The position numbers and the translations under genes were made by a program. 64,000 nucleotides of DNA from Myxococcota bacterium (GTDB lineage Bacteria; Myxococcota_A; Bradymonadia; UBA7976; UBA1532): the NCBI GenBank assembly GCA_023150895.1, contig JAKLJY010000023.1:1-64000 (forward strand). The letters are read 5' to 3'. This document shows, one piece after another, positions 59,939-64,000 of the stretch (within the stretch, counting starts at the first letter, position 1; every line of letters starts with the position of its first letter). The notes under the pieces are model-generated. The model saw only the letters and a program-made list of their open reading frames with translations. It did no database searches and had not been told where the DNA came from.

Positions 59939-61165
59939 ATGCACGTCCTGCTCCTCTCCCTGAACTACTGGCCCGACAAGCTCGGGAACGCGCCGCTTCT
60001 GATCGGGTTTGCCGAGGGTCTCGTGGCGCGTGGCCATCGCGTCACGGTGGTCTGCGCCTTCCCACACCACGAGACCGGACGCATCGAAGCCCCCTACCGC
60101 GGCCGCCTCTTCCAGCGGGACCACCACAACGGCGTCGACATCCTCCGCACCTACATCTACGCGGGTGAACACGGGACGGCCGCGAAGATGGCCAACTACG
60201 CGTCGTTCACGGCCACGGCCCTGGCGGCGGCGGCGACCGTCCGGGACATCGACGTCGTCTTCACCCCCTCTCCACCGCTGACGCTCGGTGTGGTCGACCA
60301 CCTCCTCTCCGTGTTCCGCGGCGTCCCCTTCGTCTACAACATCCAGGACTTCTTCCCCGAAGCCGCCGTCCGTCTCGGCGTCCTGACGAACCCCCGCGTC
60401 ATCCGCGGATTCGAGGCCCTCGAACGCTGGGTCTACGCCCGCGCTTCGCGCCTCTGCGTCATCAGCGAGGGCTTCCGGCAGACGCTGCTGTCCAAGGGCG
60501 TGCCCGACACGAAGATCACCGTCGTCGAAAACTACACCGACACGGAGTTGATTCATCCGCTCGGGGACGCACCCAACCCGTTTCGCCGGTCGTGGGGACT
60601 CGAGGGGCGCTTCGTCGTGCAGTTCAGCGGGCGCATGGGCTATAGCCAGGGGCTCGAGGTCCTCCTGCAGGCGATGCCCATGCTCGACGATTGCCCGGAG
60701 CTCTTCTGGATGATCGTCGGCGACGGTCAGGCCCGGGACATGATCGCCGAGGGTATCGCCGGACGGACGAACGCCGTCCTTCTGCCGACGCAGAGCCGCG
60801 ACGATCTCTGCGCGCTGCTCAACGCGGCCGACGTCGGTCTCGCCCCGCTGCGGCACGGGATGGCCGGCACCAGCGTGCCGAGCAAGATCTTCGGCATCCT
60901 GGCCTCCGGGCGTCCGGTCGTCGCCGGGGTGGACGCCGGGAGCGATACCGATCAGATGGTGCGCACGGCCGACTGCGGGCTCATCGTTCCGCCCGAAGAT
61001 CCCGCCGCGCTCGCCGACGCGCTGCGACGTCTCTACCACGACCGGGCCGCCTGCAAGCGCATGGGTGAGAACGGCCGGCGGTACGTCGTCGCACACCACG
61101 GGCAGGCCGCGACGGTCGAGAAATACGAGCGGATGCTCCTCGACGTCGTCGCGAAGGGGCGCTGA
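59939..61165 (+). CDS. Glycosyltransferase, GT4 family
   Basis: A 408-residue GT-B glycosyltransferase. The N-terminal half has LNYWPDKLGNAPLLIGFAE (Gly-rich donor/acceptor loop) and LVARGHRVTVVCAFPHHE. The C-terminal nucleotide-sugar half has ISEGFRQTLLSKGVP, VENYTDTELIHPL, FSGRMGYSQGLEVLLQAM, and the EX7E-type VPSKIFGILASGRPVVAG. It resembles WbuB-type enzymes that add N-acetyl sugars to surface polysaccharide. Between the ligase-like gene (14-base spacer) and asnB (4-base spacer), so clearly operonic. Confidence 0.92.
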   Translation: MHVLLLSLNYWPDKLGNAPLLIGFAEGLVARGHRVTVVCAFPHHETGRIEAPYRGRLFQRDHHNGVDILRTYIYAGEHGTAAKMANYASFTATALAAAATVRDIDVVFTPSPPLTLGVVDHLLSVFRGVPFVYNIQDFFPEAAVRLGVLTNPRVIRGFEALERWVYARASRLCVISEGFRQTLLSKGVPDTKITVVENYTDTELIHPLGDAPNPFRRSWGLEGRFVVQFSGRMGYSQGLEVLLQAMPMLDDCPELFWMIVGDGQARDMIAEGIAGRTNAVLLPTQSRDDLCALLNAADVGLAPLRHGMAGTSVPSKIFGILASGRPVVAGVDAGSDTDQMVRTADCGLIVPPEDPAALADALRRLYHDRAACKRMGENGRRYVVAHHGQAATVEKYERMLLDVVAKGR

Positions 61166-61169
61166 GACG

Positions 61170-63086
61170 ATGTGTGGGCTCGTCGGATACGTCGGCGCAG
61201 CGCCCCCCGTCGATCGGGCCGGCCTCGAGCGCATGCGGGACACCATGAGCCACCGGGGGCCGGACGGCGCGGGCCTGTACACGCACGCCGACGACACCAC
61301 CGCCGTCGGCCTCGGTCACCGGCGGCTGTCGATCATCGACACCCGCGCCGTGGGCGCGCAGCCGATGCACAACGAGGATGGGTCGCTGACGCTCGTCTTC
61401 AACGGCGAGATCTACAACTTCGCCGCCCTGCGGCGGGCACTCGAGGCCTCCGGACGACACACGTTCCGGACCCGGACCGATACGGAGGTCATCCTCCATC
61501 TCTATGAAGAATGTGGCCCGGACGTCGTCGAGCGCCTCGAGGGGATGTTCGCCATCGCCCTGTGGGATGCTCGTGAGCGGCAACTTCTCCTTGCCCGCGA
61601 CCGCATGGGAAAGAAGCCCCTCCACTACGCGTTCGACGGGCGCAACAACCTGATCTTTGCAAGCGAGATCAAGGCGATTCTTGCATCCGGATGCATCGAG
61701 GACGGCATCGATCTGCAGGCGCACCACGACTATCTGAGCCTCAACTACGTTCCGGGACCCCGGACGATGTTCCGTTCGATCTCGAAGCTCCCGGCCGCGC
61801 ATGCGCTCGTCTGGCGCGCGGGGCGCACCCGGATGTGGCGGTATTGGGACCAGCGCTTCTACAGCACGGTCACCCCACGCCCGTCGCCGCCGAGCGAAGG
61901 CACCGCCGCGCGCGAGACGCTCTCGTTGCTGAAGACGTGCGTCCGCGATCGCATGGTCGCCGATGTTCCGCTCGGTACGTTCCTCTCCGGCGGCATCGAC
62001 TCGAGCGCCGTCCTGATGTGCATGGCCGAGGCCGCCGCTCGGCCGGTCGAGGCCTTCACGATTCGGTTCGAGGAGGCGGGATACGACGAATCCGCGCAAG
62101 CCGCCCGCGTGGCCGCTCGATTCGGTGCGCACCACCACGTCGAAACCGTCCGCCCCGAAGCGGGGACGTTTCTCGCCCCCCTCGTCTCGGTGCTCGATGA
62201 GCCCTACGCCGACAGCTCTGCCATCCCCCTCTGGTATCTCGCGCGGCTTGCTCGTCGGCACGTGACCGTCGCCCTCGGAGGCGACGGAGGGGACGAGCTC
62301 TACGCGGGGTATCGAACGCATAAGGCGTTCCGGGTCGCGCAGCTCTGGCAGCGACTGCCGGCCGTCCTCCGGGAGCGACTCGCCCCCGCCCTCGTCGAGC
62401 GCCTGCCGGTCAGCCACGCCAAGGTGAGCTTCGATCTGAAGGCACGGCAGTTCGTGGCCGCGGCGAACGGCTCGCCCGCGGAGGCCCACTACGGCTACAA
62501 GGCCTTTCTGTCCGAGGCCGCGCGCCATGCGCTGCTGCGGCGCGACGACGCGACGCTCGCCCCCACGGTGCGACTCTTCACCGAAGCCTTTGCCGCCCAT
62601 CCCTTCGAGGACGCGCTGGAGGCCGTGCTCTACAGCGACTTCCAGATCTACCTGCCCGACGACATTCTCGTGAAGGTCGATCGGATGACGATGGCCCACA
62701 GCCTCGAGGCACGCTCCCCTTTCCTCGACCACCGACTCGTCGAGCACGCGGCCGCCCTGCCCTCGCGCTACAAACTCCTCGGCCTGCGCACGAAACACCT
62801 GCTGCGGCGCGCGCTCTGGGGAAAGCTGCCGTTCGAGGTGCTCGAGCGAAAGAAGGCCGGCTTCAATGTACCCATGGCCGCGTGGCTTCTAGGTGACATG
62901 CGGAGCATCTTGCGGGATACCCTGAGTCGCTCACGGGTCCAAGAGATGGGGTTGTGGTCCCCGGATGCCGTGGAGGCGCTGATGACGGCACACGAGCGAC
63001 GCGAACGAGACAACAGCCGGACTCTGTGGGCGCTTCTGTGCTTTGCCGCCTGGAACGACCACCACCGCCGGGGGCGCGCGCCATGA
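61170..63086 (+). CDS. asnB: Asparagine synthase (glutamine-hydrolysing)
   Basis: A 638-residue two-domain amidotransferase. Cys2 is the glutaminase nucleophile (MCGLVGYVG), followed by SHRGPDGAG and RLSIIDTRAVGAQPM. The synthetase half carries the PP-loop FLSGGIDSSAV and DGGDELYAGYRTH. In surface polysaccharide clusters such AsnB/WbpS-like proteins amidate uronic acids on the growing repeat unit, which is a likelier role here than free asparagine synthesis. Its stop overlaps the next start (ATGA). Confidence 0.94.
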   Translation: MCGLVGYVGAAPPVDRAGLERMRDTMSHRGPDGAGLYTHADDTTAVGLGHRRLSIIDTRAVGAQPMHNEDGSLTLVFNGEIYNFAALRRALEASGRHTFRTRTDTEVILHLYEECGPDVVERLEGMFAIALWDARERQLLLARDRMGKKPLHYAFDGRNNLIFASEIKAILASGCIEDGIDLQAHHDYLSLNYVPGPRTMFRSISKLPAAHALVWRAGRTRMWRYWDQRFYSTVTPRPSPPSEGTAARETLSLLKTCVRDRMVADVPLGTFLSGGIDSSAVLMCMAEAAARPVEAFTIRFEEAGYDESAQAARVAARFGAHHHVETVRPEAGTFLAPLVSVLDEPYADSSAIPLWYLARLARRHVTVALGGDGGDELYAGYRTHKAFRVAQLWQRLPAVLRERLAPALVERLPVSHAKVSFDLKARQFVAAANGSPAEAHYGYKAFLSEAARHALLRRDDATLAPTVRLFTEAFAAHPFEDALEAVLYSDFQIYLPDDILVKVDRMTMAHSLEARSPFLDHRLVEHAAALPSRYKLLGLRTKHLLRRALWGKLPFEVLERKKAGFNVPMAAWLLGDMRSILRDTLSRSRVQEMGLWSPDAVEALMTAHERRERDNSRTLWALLCFAAWNDHHRRGRAP

Positions 63087-64000
63087 GCCGGCGAGCCATC
63101 AGTCGCCCGCTGCCGGCCCTGAGCGACGGCCGCGCCGGATCCGCACGCTTCGTGCGCGCCCACTTCCCGTCGACCGCCGACCTGCCGGAGAAGCCCGTCT
63201 ACGAGGTCGTGACCCGGATCTACAATTTCCTCGGGGCGCTCATCGGGGTCATTCTGCTCTCGCCGTTGCTGCTCGGCATCGCCGCCGCGGTCAAGCTGAC
63301 GTCGACGGGGCCGGCTTTGTATCGGGGCGCCCGCGTGGGACAGCGAGAGCGGGTTTTCCACATCTTCAAGTTCCGCACGATGCACGTCGGTGCAGAACAG
63401 AAGATTGGCAAGCGCCTCGTGCAACAGGGAGAGGATCACTTCACGCCGATTGGTCGCTTTCTGCGTCGCTACCGCCTCGATGAGCTTGCTCAGTTGCTCA
63501 ACGTGCTCAACGGCGACATGAACCTCGTCGGGCCGCGCCCCGTTCGACCGGTCTTTCTCGAGGACCACAAACGGAACGTGCCGGGTTACGCCAAACGGTT
63601 CTTCGTGCGCCCGGGCATCACCGGAAAGGCGCAGGTGCGTGGTGGATACTACACTTCGCCGCGCCACAAGCTCTTCTACGAGGTCCTTTACATCCGCAAC
63701 CGCAACGTCCTGATGGATTTGAACCTGATCCTGCTGACGTTTCTGCGGGTGATGAATCGAATCTTCACCACCGGCTTTCTTCTGGCCTGGCTCTTGCTCA
63801 TGGCCCTGGTCCTTCCGAAAGAGCTCCAGCAGGAGCTGACGGTTCAGGTGGGCCCGGTATCACTCAATCTGATGTACTTCGTCCCGCCCCTCATCGCGGT
63901 CTGGCACGTCTTTGCCCGCGAGGTCGGCGACACGCGCCTTTACGCGCTGCGGACGCCCGCCGACCGCTGGTTGGTCGGTTTCCTCGCGGTCAGCCTCTGC
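63083..64000 (+). CDS. Polyprenyl-phosphate sugar-1-phosphate transferase (initiating enzyme), truncated by window end
   Basis: 306 codons are visible from the ATG at 63083 and the frame is open at the end. It has one N-terminal transmembrane helix (FLGALIGVILLSPLLLGIAA) followed by the sugar-transferase core: TGPALYRGARVGQRERVF, HIFKFRTM, RRYRLDELAQLLNVL, NGDMNLVGPRPVR, and VRPGITGKAQVRGGYYTSPR. This family starts repeat-unit synthesis on undecaprenyl phosphate. Beyond residue ~225 there is further hydrophobic sequence (FLLAWLLLMALVL, YFVPPLIAVWHVFA) not expected in the minimal family, suggesting a membrane extension or fusion. It overlaps asnB by four bases. Confidence 0.9.
   Translation, partial: MSRRAISRPLPALSDGRAGSARFVRAHFPSTADLPEKPVYEVVTRIYNFLGALIGVILLSPLLLGIAAAVKLTSTGPALYRGARVGQRERVFHIFKFRTMHVGAEQKIGKRLVQQGEDHFTPIGRFLRRYRLDELAQLLNVLNGDMNLVGPRPVRPVFLEDHKRNVPGYAKRFFVRPGITGKAQVRGGYYTSPRHKLFYEVLYIRNRNVLMDLNLILLTFLRVMNRIFTTGFLLAWLLLMALVLPKELQQELTVQVGPVSLNLMYFVPPLIAVWHVFAREVGDTRLYALRTPADRWLVGFLAVSLC

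Overview
The window is GC-rich DNA (roughly 70 % by eye) that reads as a chromosomal segment of a myxobacterium-like member of Myxococcota; the exact lineage cannot be told from this piece. The pointers are two Hanks-type Ser/Thr kinases, an FHA-sigma54 activator, a CarD-family regulator, a gene pair resembling the MXAN_2561/MXAN_2562 families, MYXO-CTERM-like C-termini, and secreted Cys-rich proteins with Gly-rich linkers. Nearly every base is coding, with many 4-base start/stop overlaps. I found no rRNA, tRNA, CRISPR array, insertion sequence or prophage.

Layout. 1-8.4 kb: end of an FHA-type gene, dtd, a kinase fused to an FGE/SUMF1 domain, a membrane TPR-like protein, a PEGA-domain kinase and an FHA-sigma54 activator (a likely signalling unit). 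8.4-16.1 kb: envelope proteins, an FAH-family hydrolase and two tandem Cys-rich lipoproteins. 16.4-24.5 kb: asd, a MYXO-CTERM/beta-barrel pair, truA, an OmpA-type envelope operon and a CarD regulator. 24.6-32.5 kb: a parvulin-like lipoprotein overlapping bamD tail to tail, a secreted metalloprotease, and a coiled-coil protein with a degenerate methyltransferase-like N-terminus. 32.5-42.8 kb: Rrf2 regulator plus larE, pentapeptide-repeat protein, FadL-type barrel, nadC, a putative zinc protease beside a HEAT-repeat protein, an O-antigen-ligase-like protein and plsY. 42.7-45.2 kb: a beta-barrel and a coiled-coil gene with an apparent frameshift. 45.3-52 kb: a DHH-like protein and a chemosensory operon (cheA, mcp, cheW, cheB). 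52-57.3 kb: a minus-strand operon of an NFACT (RqcH/Rqc2-like) protein, a methyltransferase-like protein, an NTAQ1-like N-terminal glutamine amidohydrolase and a DPPY DNA methylase, divergent from pepA. 57.3-64 kb: start of a polysaccharide locus (ligase-TPR protein, glycosyltransferase, asparagine synthase, initiating sugar transferase) that runs off the end.

The most notable arrangement is the 52-57 kb block, which places a ribosome-quality-control-type protein, an eukaryote-like N-terminal deamidase and a leucyl aminopeptidase side by side and suggests an N-terminal or nascent-chain quality-control module. Other points worth checking are the frameshift near 44.27 kb, the 185-base antisense overlap of bamD with its convergent neighbour, a three-cysteine LarE, and an initiating sugar transferase with an unusual membrane extension.
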